Shown here: in pieces, positions 1 to 7,084 of the stretch | Position numbering within the stretch: position 1 is the stretch's first letter | Layout: each line of letters starts with the position of its first letter | NCBI GenBank assembly: GCA_030917065.1 | Contig: JAUPVL010000050.1 | Span: 1-12,004, forward strand | DNA length: 12,004 nt | Reading direction: 5' to 3' | Source: Patescibacteria group bacterium | Lineage (GTDB): Bacteria; Patescibacteriota; Saccharimonadia; CAILAD01; BJGX01 | Notes under the pieces: model-generated | What the model was told of the DNA's origin: nothing | Seen by the model: only the letters and a program-made list of their open reading frames with translations | Database searches by the model: none | Made by a program: the position numbers and the translations under genes

Positions 1-1
1 T

Positions 2-481
2 AGTGCCGGACAAAAGCAAAACTCTATTAGCGCCAACTCACCCCAATCAAAGGTAGTGAAGGTAATAGACGGAGATACTGCTCAAATTGAAATCAATGGG
101 CAGATTAAGACAGTTCGATATATTGGCATGGATACACCTGAAATTGTCGATCCTAGAAAAACAGTACAGTGTTTCGGTAGAGAAGCTAGCGTAAAAGCAC
201 ATGAATTGCTGGACAATCAAATAGTCCAGCTGGAGTTTGATAAGTTGGTAGGAGAGCAGGACAAGTACGGTAGACTGCTTGCATACGTCATTTTGTCAGA
301 TGGTAAGATATATAATAAGCAAATGATAGCTGAAGGATATGCCAAGGAATATACGTATCAAGATCAAGAGTACAAATACCAGGCTGATTTTAAGTCGGCG
401 CAGATAGATGCTGAATCTGCTAGCTTAGGGCTATGGAGCCAGTCTACTTGTGCAGGAGACACTACCCAGCCAGCAAAATAG
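2..481 (+). CDS. Thermonuclease (staphylococcal nuclease-like), 5' end outside window
   Basis: This is a secreted or surface nuclease of the SNase (TNase) family, which hydrolyses DNA and RNA with calcium. The frame is open from base 2. A GTG at 56 is not the likely start, because the domain's first strand (VVKVIDGDT) begins before it and the low-complexity Ser/Gln/Asn stretch upstream looks like the linker after a missing signal peptide or anchor. Visible hallmarks are IDGDT, RYIGMDTPE (the family's catalytic Arg and calcium-binding Asp/Thr/Glu), DKYGRLLAYV (second catalytic Arg) and the closing GLW. The Cys in VQCFGREAS and the Cys near the C-terminus could form a disulfide, as expected outside the cytoplasm. 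A scavenging role in nucleotide supply is an inference that fits a reduced parasite. The next gene starts 12 bases downstream. The family call is firm; location is inferred. Confidence 0.9.
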   Translation, partial: SAGQKQNSISANSPQSKVVKVIDGDTAQIEINGQIKTVRYIGMDTPEIVDPRKTVQCFGREASVKAHELLDNQIVQLEFDKLVGEQDKYGRLLAYVILSDGKIYNKQMIAEGYAKEYTYQDQEYKYQADFKSAQIDAESASLGLWSQSTCAGDTTQPAK

Positions 482-487
482 TATAAT
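482..487 (+). promoter_or_regulatory. Putative -10 box directly before the 494 gene
   Basis: A perfect TATAAT lies immediately after the nuclease stop and ends six bases before the ATG at 494. Transcription would then start at or next to the ATG, giving a leaderless mRNA. No convincing -35 box is visible, and readthrough from the nuclease gene is also possible. Confidence 0.4.
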
Positions 488-493
488 AAACAT

Positions 494-1015
494 ATGCAAC
501 AAGATTCAATGCAACATTCAAATTATTCTGAGGATAAAAAAACAAGAGAGTACCAGCTCATTGAACAGTTTTTGGATATTTGTCCAGACTTCAATGGCTA
601 TCAGTTTGTCCGGTTTTCCGAGAATCCAGACATGATATATACAAATGGGACTCATCAGATTGGTTTTGATAGTGTGATAATCTCAGAGGATCAAGCAAGT
701 GCAGATTGCTATTTTGATGCTACAATGTGCAAGATAGGGATCCCTACTAAATTGACAGAGAAAGAACGCGCCGACAAGATAGTAGTATTTTTTGAAAACA
801 AATTGTTTAAGCATTTTAGACGATATGATTTACCTACCGTGTTGGTTTTTTCTCTAGTCGACATTAGCCCAACTACATTCTCGCAACTACACAAAGTATC
901 CAGACGGTTTAGACTACCAGAGTTTTCGATGTTCAATATCACAGACTACTACCTATGTGATAACAAGCGTTATTTGAAAATAGCCGAAACACATTTGGGA
1001 AGTAGCCAAGATTAA
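494..1015 (+). CDS. Hypothetical protein, 173 aa
   Basis: I do not recognise this protein. It is soluble, with no signal peptide or membrane segment. The N-terminal ~15 residues are polar and probably disordered. A mixed alpha/beta region follows, with a run of acidic and aromatic residues around 43-76 (ENPD, then IGFDSVII, then DCYFDA). A basic patch lies at 103-111 and a hydrophobic strand at 114-122 (PTVLVFSLV). An acidic residue, a PD pair and a hydrophobic strand ending in acid faintly resemble the PD-(D/E)XK nuclease core, but the spacing is not convincing and I do not assign that function. The ATG at 494 is the first in frame after the nuclease stop; no Shine-Dalgarno sequence precedes it. 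The next gene begins 11 bases after its stop, suggesting co-transcription. Confidence 0.75.
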   Translation: MQQDSMQHSNYSEDKKTREYQLIEQFLDICPDFNGYQFVRFSENPDMIYTNGTHQIGFDSVIISEDQASADCYFDATMCKIGIPTKLTEKERADKIVVFFENKLFKHFRRYDLPTVLVFSLVDISPTTFSQLHKVSRRFRLPEFSMFNITDYYLCDNKRYLKIAETHLGSSQD

Positions 1016-1026
1016 TCAATATTACT

Positions 1027-1530
1027 ATGACAAAAATAATCAATGTAAATGACAAGTTCCAAAAAGACTATACTTACGAATTAGTAGTACCAGAAGGTAA
1101 GAGTTTTGCAGTAGAATTCAATCCACAGCTTACACCAAAACAAATGCTGGAGCTTGGGGTATTTGGTGGTGAATACTTTGCCGACAGACCATCTGATCTA
1201 CCCGATGATTGGTGGCAAGGCGCAAAACTCAGTAAGACGTACGATAAGAATTTGAATTATTTTCATGTGAGTGCTAGCCAGCCTTTGAGTGTTTGGAAGA
1301 AAAAGGGATGGATAGATCAGCGCGATCCCAGGGGTTGGTTTCAGTGGTATTGTAGATACTACATGGGTCGTCGCATAGAAGATTATGATGACTGGCAGAT
1401 CAAAAGATGGAAGGCCATACAAAGACATATAGCCCAGCTTCAGAAATCATGTTTGGTAGGTGATCTCAATTGCCGGCCCCGTCAGCGACAGGCTATTTTG
1501 CATTGGGCTTATGATAGTCGCAAGCTGTAA
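1027..1530 (+). CDS. Uncharacterised tryptophan-rich protein, 167 aa
   Basis: The function is unknown. The protein is soluble and has nine Trp in 167 residues (62, 63, 90, 95, 104, 107, 123, 128, 160). Its most conserved-looking part is the C-terminal half: RDPRGWFQWYCRYYMGRR at about 99-116, a DDWQIKRW helix at 121-128, and CRPRQRQAILHWAYD at about 149-163. From memory, similar Trp/Arg blocks ending in a QRQ-LLHWAYD-like motif occur in proteins from bacteria and some eukaryotes annotated only as hypothetical; I could not check this. The dense Trp, Tyr and Arg suggest a structured pocket binding a nucleotide, nucleic acid or glycan, which is inference only. The start is the only suitable ATG after the previous stop, with no Shine-Dalgarno sequence. 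It converges on the ABC permease gene, 31 bases away, with no clear terminator between. Confidence 0.8.
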   Translation: MTKIINVNDKFQKDYTYELVVPEGKSFAVEFNPQLTPKQMLELGVFGGEYFADRPSDLPDDWWQGAKLSKTYDKNLNYFHVSASQPLSVWKKKGWIDQRDPRGWFQWYCRYYMGRRIEDYDDWQIKRWKAIQRHIAQLQKSCLVGDLNCRPRQRQAILHWAYDSRKL

Positions 1531-1561
1531 TTAAGTAAGGTATTTATAGTCAACATTTAGG

Positions 1562-2362
1562 CTAGTTACCTATGTCTCGGTTGTTAAAGGACCACCACGA
1601 TACGATAGCAGATATGATAATGATAGAGATCGGGAATATGAAATATTTCCAATTGATATTACCACGCAAGATATCCTCGGGCTTGTAGTAATAGGCAGGA
1701 AATATCTTGCCAGGATTCTTTAGCCATTTGACTGTAGAAGACAATGAAACAATGATGTACCCACCAAAAGCTATCAAGGTCGCCACGCCAATACTAGCTG
1801 CCTTGGATGACTTGGAAAGCATTGTTATCACAAAAGCAATTGAACCGAAGCATAGAGCAAGCACTACAGATCCTAGGGTTGCTACTGCTATATATCTAAG
1901 TGGCACTGCAATATCGACAATTTTTGCAGTTACAGAAATACTCAAGAATGCCATGCTACTCACTACTAGCAATATTATAATTGCAGAGATTGCCTTCGAT
2001 ACCAGTAACTTATTGCGACTTACAGGACGGGCGAGCAGTAACTCTATAGTGCCTTCACGCTCTTCTTTCGCGACTATTGAAGCACCGAGTCCTATGGTCA
2101 GTATAGTCAGCAACATCGGAAGCATCAAAAAGAATATTTGACTATTAAGGTATCCCACGGGAGACACGAAATCGCTTGATCCTGCAAATAAGGCCTTGGC
2201 AGACTCAGGTAATTGACTAAGACTATTGTTGAGCTCAGCAGCCTGGTCTTTGAACGTCGGGTAAAAGACTAGATTGAGAAGTATAAATCCTACAACAGCA
2301 ATGCTCCACCACATGATGCTGTAGCGTCGTTGCCACAATGTCCATTTGATGACGCTAAACAT
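1562..2362 (-). CDS. ABC-2 type transporter permease
   Basis: This is the membrane half of an ABC exporter of the ABC-2 superfamily, 266 residues. About six hydrophobic helices lie near residues 17-35, 75-98, 123-145, 155-180, 187-210 and 240-258, with a large extracytoplasmic loop between the first two. The cytoplasmic segment at 98-123 (KEEREGTIELLLARPVSRNKLLVSK) is the coupling region typical of the family. The ATG overlaps the end of the ATPase gene by 8 bp and follows a good Shine-Dalgarno sequence (GAGGAG), so the two are translationally coupled. The substrate cannot be read from sequence; drugs, sodium, lipids and peptides are all known for relatives. It is complete and of normal length. 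Confidence 0.9.
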   Translation of the reverse strand: MFSVIKWTLWQRRYSIMWWSIAVVGFILLNLVFYPTFKDQAAELNNSLSQLPESAKALFAGSSDFVSPVGYLNSQIFFLMLPMLLTILTIGLGASIVAKEEREGTIELLLARPVSRNKLLVSKAISAIIILLVVSSMAFLSISVTAKIVDIAVPLRYIAVATLGSVVLALCFGSIAFVITMLSKSSKAASIGVATLIAFGGYIIVSLSSTVKWLKNPGKIFPAYYYKPEDILRGNINWKYFIFPISIIIISAIVSWWSFNNRDIGN

Positions 2363-3287
2363 CTTTGTCTCCTCGATTATTTGTATCTGCTTGGTAGTAA
2401 TGCATGAACTGATCTTCTAGATTGAGCTCCATAGTGCTCAGATCCTTGACGTCGTGTTTGGCTAGTACTGCAAATAGCTTGGATAGCCCGCTATGTACAT
2501 GCAATACAACGCGACCATCTTTTTGAACAGAAACTTTTTTGATACCATCAATAGCCTTTAGTTCTGCTAGTGGTGGCTTGCCGGTGAAGTGGATAACAAA
2601 TGTTTGGGCTGCCTCTGTTGCTAGCTGTTCGATAGACTGCTCACTGACTAGCTTACCAGAACGGATGATACCAACTTTGTCACAAACTTTTTGTACTTCT
2701 GAGAGTATGTGAGAGCTCATAAATATTGTAGAGCCACGTTCTTTTGCTTCGTTTATTAACAAATAAAATTCATCTTGCATGAGTGGGTCTAGACCGCTTG
2801 TAGGTTCATCTAGGATTAGAACCTTGGGTTGGTGCATGAGTGCTTGAATCAATGCTATTTTTTGTCTGTTACCGCGTGAGAGCGAGCCGAGTGGTTTGTT
2901 GAGATCAGCCTTTAGTCTACTGGCAAGCTCAGCTACGTATTTTTTACTAACAGCCGGTTGTAGTTCGTTCATGTAGTTTAAAAATTTACGCCCAGTCATT
3001 TTGAGATAAGTATCGCTATCACCAGACAAGTATCCAACATTACGTTTTACATCGACTGCCTGCTTGAGAGTATCTAGTCCTAGTATACTGGCACTGCCCG
3101 CGGTGGGTCTTATGAAATCCATCAATAGCCGGATAGTGGTGGATTTGCCAGCACCGTTTGGGCCCAAGAATCCATAAACTTCACCAGGGTATATATTGAG
3201 CGACAATTCATGTAATGCAAAATTCTTATTTCTATCGTATTTTTTCGATAGCTTGTTTATTTCGATAGTTGGTTGTTGGTTGCTCAT
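2355..3287 (-). CDS. ABC transporter ATP-binding protein (ABC-2 exporter)
   Basis: This ATPase powers the adjacent permease. Starting at the ATG at 3287 it is 310 residues. It shows Walker A GPNGAGKST (42-50), signature LSRGN (136-140), Walker B VLILDEP (156-162) followed by the D-loop SGLDP, and switch His193 in SSHILSE. Residues beyond about 225 form the extra C-terminal regulatory domain common in NatA/CcmA-like ATPases. An in-frame ATG at 3356 would add 23 residues, but these overlap the upstream VKOR gene and do not look like protein of this family. The chosen ATG lies 8 bases after the VKOR stop. No strong Shine-Dalgarno sequence precedes it, so translation may continue from the upstream gene. 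Confidence 0.93.
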   Translation of the reverse strand: MSNQQPTIEINKLSKKYDRNKNFALHELSLNIYPGEVYGFLGPNGAGKSTTIRLLMDFIRPTAGSASILGLDTLKQAVDVKRNVGYLSGDSDTYLKMTGRKFLNYMNELQPAVSKKYVAELASRLKADLNKPLGSLSRGNRQKIALIQALMHQPKVLILDEPTSGLDPLMQDEFYLLINEAKERGSTIFMSSHILSEVQKVCDKVGIIRSGKLVSEQSIEQLATEAAQTFVIHFTGKPPLAELKAIDGIKKVSVQKDGRVVLHVHSGLSKLFAVLAKHDVKDLSTMELNLEDQFMHYYQADTNNRGDKDV

Positions 3288-3295
3288 GACTTGTA

Positions 3296-3874
3296 TCAAC
3301 CCAGTCCCAGCTGGAGATATATAGTCACCAACACCGTGAGAGTTAATAGCCCCCATCCTACCAAATCAAAGTTATTTGATACAGTATATTCTAGTTTATT
3401 AATGATAACTTTTGATTTAAAAGCATCTGTATAATTGATTCTCAGCCAGCCGACATTTATCAGTATAAGTCCAGCAAAATTTAATATACAGTACAGGCAT
3501 ATGGCCCCGATACTAAATGTGCTTTGCCACAAGAACCACATACCGAATCCCAGCGTAAAAAGACCCAAAAAATGTATCAGTAGTCGTGTGAAGCGAGACA
3601 CCGTTCCGCCTGTCATGCCTACTAGACCAACACCAAGAAATAGTACAAACAACACTAGGCTCATCATAGAGTTCGGGAATCCAAACACCGAACTCTGTGG
3701 AGCATTCAGTACATTAGTACAGTTCAGTATACTGTTGACGTTACAGAGTAGATTGGATTCAGGGTTTTTTAGTAGCTGTAGTTTTTCGATTAGTTGCATG
3801 AAAGACGCCAGTGCACCTATGGCGGCACCCAACACTATAAGTCCGTAAAATATCTTTGGTCTTTTTGCTGTCAT
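3296..3874 (-). CDS. Vitamin K epoxide reductase (VKOR) family protein
   Basis: Bacterial VKOR homologues reoxidise periplasmic thiol oxidases using quinone and so drive disulfide formation. This 192-residue protein has the expected paired cysteines: Cys44 and Cys52 in the loop ahead of the conserved VFGFPNS segment (63-69), and the redox pair CLYC at 126-129. About five hydrophobic helices lie near 9-30, 68-87, 95-117, 121-143 and 170-188. There is no fused thioredoxin domain, and no separate DsbA-like partner lies in the window, so the partner must be elsewhere. It is the first gene of an operon with the ABC exporter. Clients could include the four-Cys secreted protein at 8312 and the nuclease at 2, which is inference. 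A weak -10-like box lies about 8 bases before the ATG. The stop is TGA. Confidence 0.9.
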   Translation of the reverse strand: MTAKRPKIFYGLIVLGAAIGALASFMQLIEKLQLLKNPESNLLCNVNSILNCTNVLNAPQSSVFGFPNSMMSLVLFVLFLGVGLVGMTGGTVSRFTRLLIHFLGLFTLGFGMWFLWQSTFSIGAICLYCILNFAGLILINVGWLRINYTDAFKSKVIINKLEYTVSNNFDLVGWGLLTLTVLVTIYLQLGLG

Positions 3875-3923
3875 CTACTACTAAGATATCAAAATAACAT
3901 CAAATATAAAAGCCAATAAATGT

Positions 3924-3929
3924 TATAAT
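3924..3929 (+). promoter_or_regulatory. -10 box of the rhodanese gene (leaderless)
   Basis: A perfect TATAAT ends six bases before the ATG at 3936, which would place the transcript start at the ATG itself. The 61-bp spacer here also holds the divergent VKOR promoter. No good -35 box is visible. Confidence 0.6.
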
Positions 3930-3935
3930 GTATTT

Positions 3936-4202
3936 ATGGAAGATAATGCAAAAACAACATATATAGACGTACGAGAGCCCATGGAGTTTGCTGCTGGGCA
4001 TCTAGAAGGAGCCATCAATATCCCTGTCGGATCCATATCTGATGGTGTCACTGCGCTACAAGGTATCCCTAAAGATTCCAAGTTGGTAGTTTATTGTAGG
4101 AGCGGCGGTAGGGCTGAAAACGCTCGAGCTCAATTACAGCAATTGGGTTTTAATGACGTAGTAAATGGCATCAATCAAGATGCTATCGAGAGTAACAACT
4201 AG
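3936..4202 (+). CDS. Single-domain rhodanese-like sulfurtransferase
   Basis: Rhodaneses carry a persulfide on an active-site cysteine and pass sulfur to acceptors such as thiols, cyanide or tRNA and cofactor enzymes. This is an 88-residue single-domain form of normal size (GlpE/PspE type) with the DVRE motif at 11-14, the GHLEGAINIP motif at 21-30 and the catalytic Cys54 in the loop CRSGGR (54-59). It has no signal peptide and is probably cytoplasmic. It starts a two-gene transcript with the transporter that follows; the next gene's Shine-Dalgarno sequence overlaps its stop codon. The family is certain; the physiological sulfur acceptor is unknown. Confidence 0.93.
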   Translation: MEDNAKTTYIDVREPMEFAAGHLEGAINIPVGSISDGVTALQGIPKDSKLVVYCRSGGRAENARAQLQQLGFNDVVNGINQDAIESNN

Positions 4203-4206
4203 GAGG
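4201..4206 (+). promoter_or_regulatory. Strong Shine-Dalgarno overlapping the rhodanese stop
   Basis: AGGAGG lies five bases before the ATG at 4212 and overlaps the TAG of the preceding gene. It fixes the start and indicates coupled translation. Confidence 0.85.
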
Positions 4207-4211
4207 ACTAA

Positions 4212-4625
4212 ATGGGCTTAGTTTATCTTATGCTCTATGTACTGGTGGTAGGCACTGGTACTTTCTTGATGAAATTTGTGATGAGCGATCTGACCCCATA
4301 CCAGCTAAATTTCTTAATAGCGATTGGTATGGTGATCATAACTGTCCCGGCTCTGCTAATCGCACAAGGAAATTTTAGCGTTCCGGTCAAAACCATCCCA
4401 CTTGGCGTCGCTATTGGCCTACTATTTACCATAGGTACTATATTATTTATTTTCTCACTTACTAAGATGCCAGTTGGGCCTGCTACAGCGATATCTACGG
4501 GCTATGTTATAGTTGCAGTAATACTATCCATCATATTTCTCAAGGAAAGACCAGACCCAATTACTATATTGGGCATGGTTCTTGCAGTCGCTGGCATTGC
4601 AATATTGTCTTTTAAGACCAGCTAA
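4212..4625 (+). CDS. EamA-family transporter, half-size (single domain)
   Basis: This is a 137-residue membrane protein with five predicted helices (about 3-22, 31-50, 64-82, 92-110, 117-134). That equals one EamA (DMT superfamily) repeat rather than the usual ten-helix duplicated form. The late FLKERPDPITILGMVLAVAGI segment (109-129) is the family's signature ending. Half-size members are thought to work as dimers. The DMT superfamily exports amino acids, drugs or metabolites; substrate is unknown here. It follows the rhodanese in one transcript, and a role in exporting a sulfur compound would be speculation. Its stop is only five bases from the stop of the convergent gene. Confidence 0.88.
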   Translation: MGLVYLMLYVLVVGTGTFLMKFVMSDLTPYQLNFLIAIGMVIITVPALLIAQGNFSVPVKTIPLGVAIGLLFTIGTILFIFSLTKMPVGPATAISTGYVIVAVILSIIFLKERPDPITILGMVLAVAGIAILSFKTS

Positions 4626-4630
4626 TGGAC

Positions 4631-5671
4631 TTAGACTTCTCCGTGAAGACTGGATATTTTTCTCACAAATAGTACTAGCCAGGCAAACGTGATGCCAAAA
4701 GCCAGTAGTTCAAAGGCTGTAAGATTGAGATAATGAACTCTTGTAAATAAGAAATAGCATACACCTATGACAGCAAGGGTGAAGTATGAGTTGGCCAAAA
4801 ATGTTGCATCTATAAAAGGTAGTATTTTTTTGAGCCCAATGATGATGATCGCAAAGCCCAGTACCATGGAGTACGCAGACAGATTGTGCATCAAAGGATT
4901 CTCGGCATAAGTAAATACTCCAACTCCAGCCATACATATGCCGATAAATACAAACAATCCTTTGAGTATATTGATACGCGCATTTTTGGATTTATTGCTG
5001 CCAGATATCATGAGCTTACGGATATCGTCGAGCAAATGAAAACTCATGGTGATAAGCACCATGCCGGAAAGTAGCAAGGTGAAGTTAAATACCTTTGCCG
5101 ATGGTCCTGCTATACTGCCAAGCGACGAAAAGTTGATCTGCCACCATAGCGGATTGCTAGATGTGATCATACTCAGTAGCATCCCGCAGACCATCACTAC
5201 TGAGAATATTCGCACGATGCTCTGGGTATTGAGATTGATGCTGGCCGGCACTAGCAAGTAAACTACCAAACCAGCATATATACCTACAATCACCGAGGAG
5301 GTATATTTGTCCAATGTCAGTTCTTTGAAGGCTTGAGAAGCCAGCTCTACGCCTATAGCGGTGACTAGTATAGTCATTATGGCTGTAGCAACCGATAGAG
5401 TTACTATATTGAACCCCAGTTGTTTTCGGCTGAGTTTTTCGCTTTTGGCCTTTAGGCCATATATATAAAAAGGCACAAACAGCACAAAGGATAGTATCAC
5501 GCCCAGTATAAGGGTTATAAATCCGATAGAATCAGGCCCCACTAGTCTTACTGCTGTTTCGTTTCGAAAATATATAAGACTTATAAGACTTATAAGCAAT
5601 ATCGTAGGGACCAGAAGGCTTTCTGCGATATTTTCATTACTCTTCTTACTTCGGTCAAATATTTTTTTCAT
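4631..5671 (-). CDS. Multi-pass membrane protein of unknown function, 346 aa
   Basis: I do not recognise this protein securely. After a basic N-terminus (MKKIFDRSKK) it has about ten hydrophobic helices: near 18-36, 46-70, 84-108, 124-145, 152-168, 190-212, 235-253, 265-283, 288-306 and 318-337. The segment WWQINFSSLGSIAGPSAKVF (about 177-196), with a following phenylalanine/asparagine-rich helix, recalls DUF998/Frag1-type membrane proteins, but this is a weak resemblance. There is no transporter signature or ATPase partner. It is monocistronic, with a good promoter directly before the ATG, and converges on the EamA gene with a five-base gap. Confidence 0.75.
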   Translation of the reverse strand: MKKIFDRSKKSNENIAESLLVPTILLISLISLIYFRNETAVRLVGPDSIGFITLILGVILSFVLFVPFYIYGLKAKSEKLSRKQLGFNIVTLSVATAIMTILVTAIGVELASQAFKELTLDKYTSSVIVGIYAGLVVYLLVPASINLNTQSIVRIFSVVMVCGMLLSMITSSNPLWWQINFSSLGSIAGPSAKVFNFTLLLSGMVLITMSFHLLDDIRKLMISGSNKSKNARINILKGLFVFIGICMAGVGVFTYAENPLMHNLSAYSMVLGFAIIIIGLKKILPFIDATFLANSYFTLAVIGVCYFLFTRVHYLNLTAFELLAFGITFAWLVLFVRKISSLHGEV

Positions 5672-5678
5672 TATTACA

Positions 5679-5708
5679 ATTTTACTACATGCCTATAGTA
5701 GCTGTCAT
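5679..5708 (-). promoter_or_regulatory. Promoter of the 346-aa membrane protein (leaderless)
   Basis: On the minus strand an ATGACA box (plus-strand 5703-5708) and a TAAAAT box (5679-5684) are separated by 18 bp. The -10 ends seven bases before the ATG, so transcription should begin at the start codon. Confidence 0.6.
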
Positions 5709-5730
5709 TTTACCATCGTGATATTTAGAG

Positions 5731-7080
5731 CTACTCTGTTCTGAGTGCCTCGATAGGATCAAGTTTGGCAGCTTTGCGTGAAGGTAGCCAGCCAGCAAAT
5801 ATTGCCACAACGACCAGGATAAGTACAAGTGCACCGATTTGTATTGGATCAAATATCAATAGCTTGTTGCCATCTCCTAGGTTGAGTTGCTTGGTGATCC
5901 ATGGGTTGAGTGCTGTACCGAGCCCAATAGCTATGCCGGCGCCGATCACACCTCCAAGCAATCCTATCCAGGCCGCTTCGAATCTAAACAGTCGGCCGAT
6001 ATCACGTTTGCGCATGCCTAAAGCCTTCATCAGACCTATCTCGCGAGTACGTTGAATCACAGATATGTACATGGTATTGACGATACCAAATATCGAAGCA
6101 ACGATAGCAATCAGTCCAAAGGCCACCACTATGCCTTGTAATACATCGATGATCTGAGTAAGGAATTCTTGAGTTTCTTTCACGCTTTGCGCAAAGTATC
6201 CATGTTTTTCTATCTCGGTCTGTACTGCGTTGAGCTTGTCCTCATTCTCACCATCTTCTACTTTTACATATATGCTAGTGTACGCACGAAAATTATCAGT
6301 ACCCTCAGTAGTGATGTCGTTGAGTGCTCTTGCAGCGTCTTGGCTAGTGTATAAATATAATTCTGTGCCTGGCTGAGAAGTTGAAGCTTTTTTGGTGACA
6401 GCCACTATGGTGAACTCTTCTAGTACAGAATCATCGGCGCTTTGCACCGCTGATTGAGCCAGAGTCTGTGGAGTGGTAGGTATTGTAGTAGGCTTCTTGA
6501 CTGCAACTGTGATGGTCTGGCCTATAGCAGCTTGCGCACTTGAGAATCCTAGACTGCTTATATATCCTTCTGGCAACAATACTTGTTTGCCGGTCAGTGG
6601 CCTTGGTATATCGCCAGCAGCTAGCTCGGGCTTGAGAAAGGGCGAGAAGGACTGCATGGTAGCGACATATTTCTTTTGCTCAGGTCGAGTGATGTACTGC
6701 AGATTGACTGCGATATCTTCTCGCACACTCTCGACGCCATAGATGTTTTTGATCTTTTCTATGTCGCTATCGGTGAGTCTTTTGATCTGTGTGATAGCTC
6801 CGCCGTTAGACAATGAACTTCCAAAGTTGCCACTGTACTCAGTTGGCTCGGCGCCACCCCCTCCGCTTATCACGTTCTTATCGGCCACTACTATGAGTTC
6901 GGCAGGGTCAAAATTCTCAGATATTATATTGTTTACAAATGACTGAGCGCCGTTACTGGCAGCTAGGGTGAGTGTCAGTGCAAACGCACCTACGGCTATG
7001 GCTAGTGCAGTTAGTAGTGTTCTGGCTTTGGCGCTACGCAAACTTCTCCCGGCTCGTCGTATTTGGTCGCTTATATACAT
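5731..7080 (-). CDS. MacB/FtsX-type ABC transporter permease
   Basis: This 449-residue permease belongs to the MacB/LolC type VII ABC family, which uses extracytoplasmic movements to drive export or extraction rather than carrying substrate through a channel. It has an N-terminal helix (about 22-41), a large extracytoplasmic core domain (about 45-305) and three C-terminal helices (about 313-336, 370-392, 413-432). The FtsX domain shows NTMYISVIQRTREIGLMKALG (335-355) and the usual ending LPSRKAAKLDPIEALR. The core contains a glycine-rich, probably flexible stretch at 72-97. It starts four bases after the ATPase stop. In single-membrane bacteria such pairs often export peptides or confer peptide resistance; the substrate here is unknown. 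Confidence 0.93.
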   Translation of the reverse strand: MYISDQIRRAGRSLRSAKARTLLTALAIAVGAFALTLTLAASNGAQSFVNNIISENFDPAELIVVADKNVISGGGGAEPTEYSGNFGSSLSNGGAITQIKRLTDSDIEKIKNIYGVESVREDIAVNLQYITRPEQKKYVATMQSFSPFLKPELAAGDIPRPLTGKQVLLPEGYISSLGFSSAQAAIGQTITVAVKKPTTIPTTPQTLAQSAVQSADDSVLEEFTIVAVTKKASTSQPGTELYLYTSQDAARALNDITTEGTDNFRAYTSIYVKVEDGENEDKLNAVQTEIEKHGYFAQSVKETQEFLTQIIDVLQGIVVAFGLIAIVASIFGIVNTMYISVIQRTREIGLMKALGMRKRDIGRLFRFEAAWIGLLGGVIGAGIAIGLGTALNPWITKQLNLGDGNKLLIFDPIQIGALVLILVVVAIFAGWLPSRKAAKLDPIEALRTE

Positions 7081-7084
7081 AGCG

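Noticed and set aside
494..1015. PD-(D/E)XK nuclease assignment for the 173-aa protein
   Set aside because: Only loose acidic and PD residues match; the spacing and conserved Lys do not form a convincing motif.
3288..3356. Upstream ATG start for the ABC ATPase adding 23 residues
   Set aside because: The added residues overlap the VKOR coding end and do not look like an ABC N-terminus; the ATG at 3287 fits the family.
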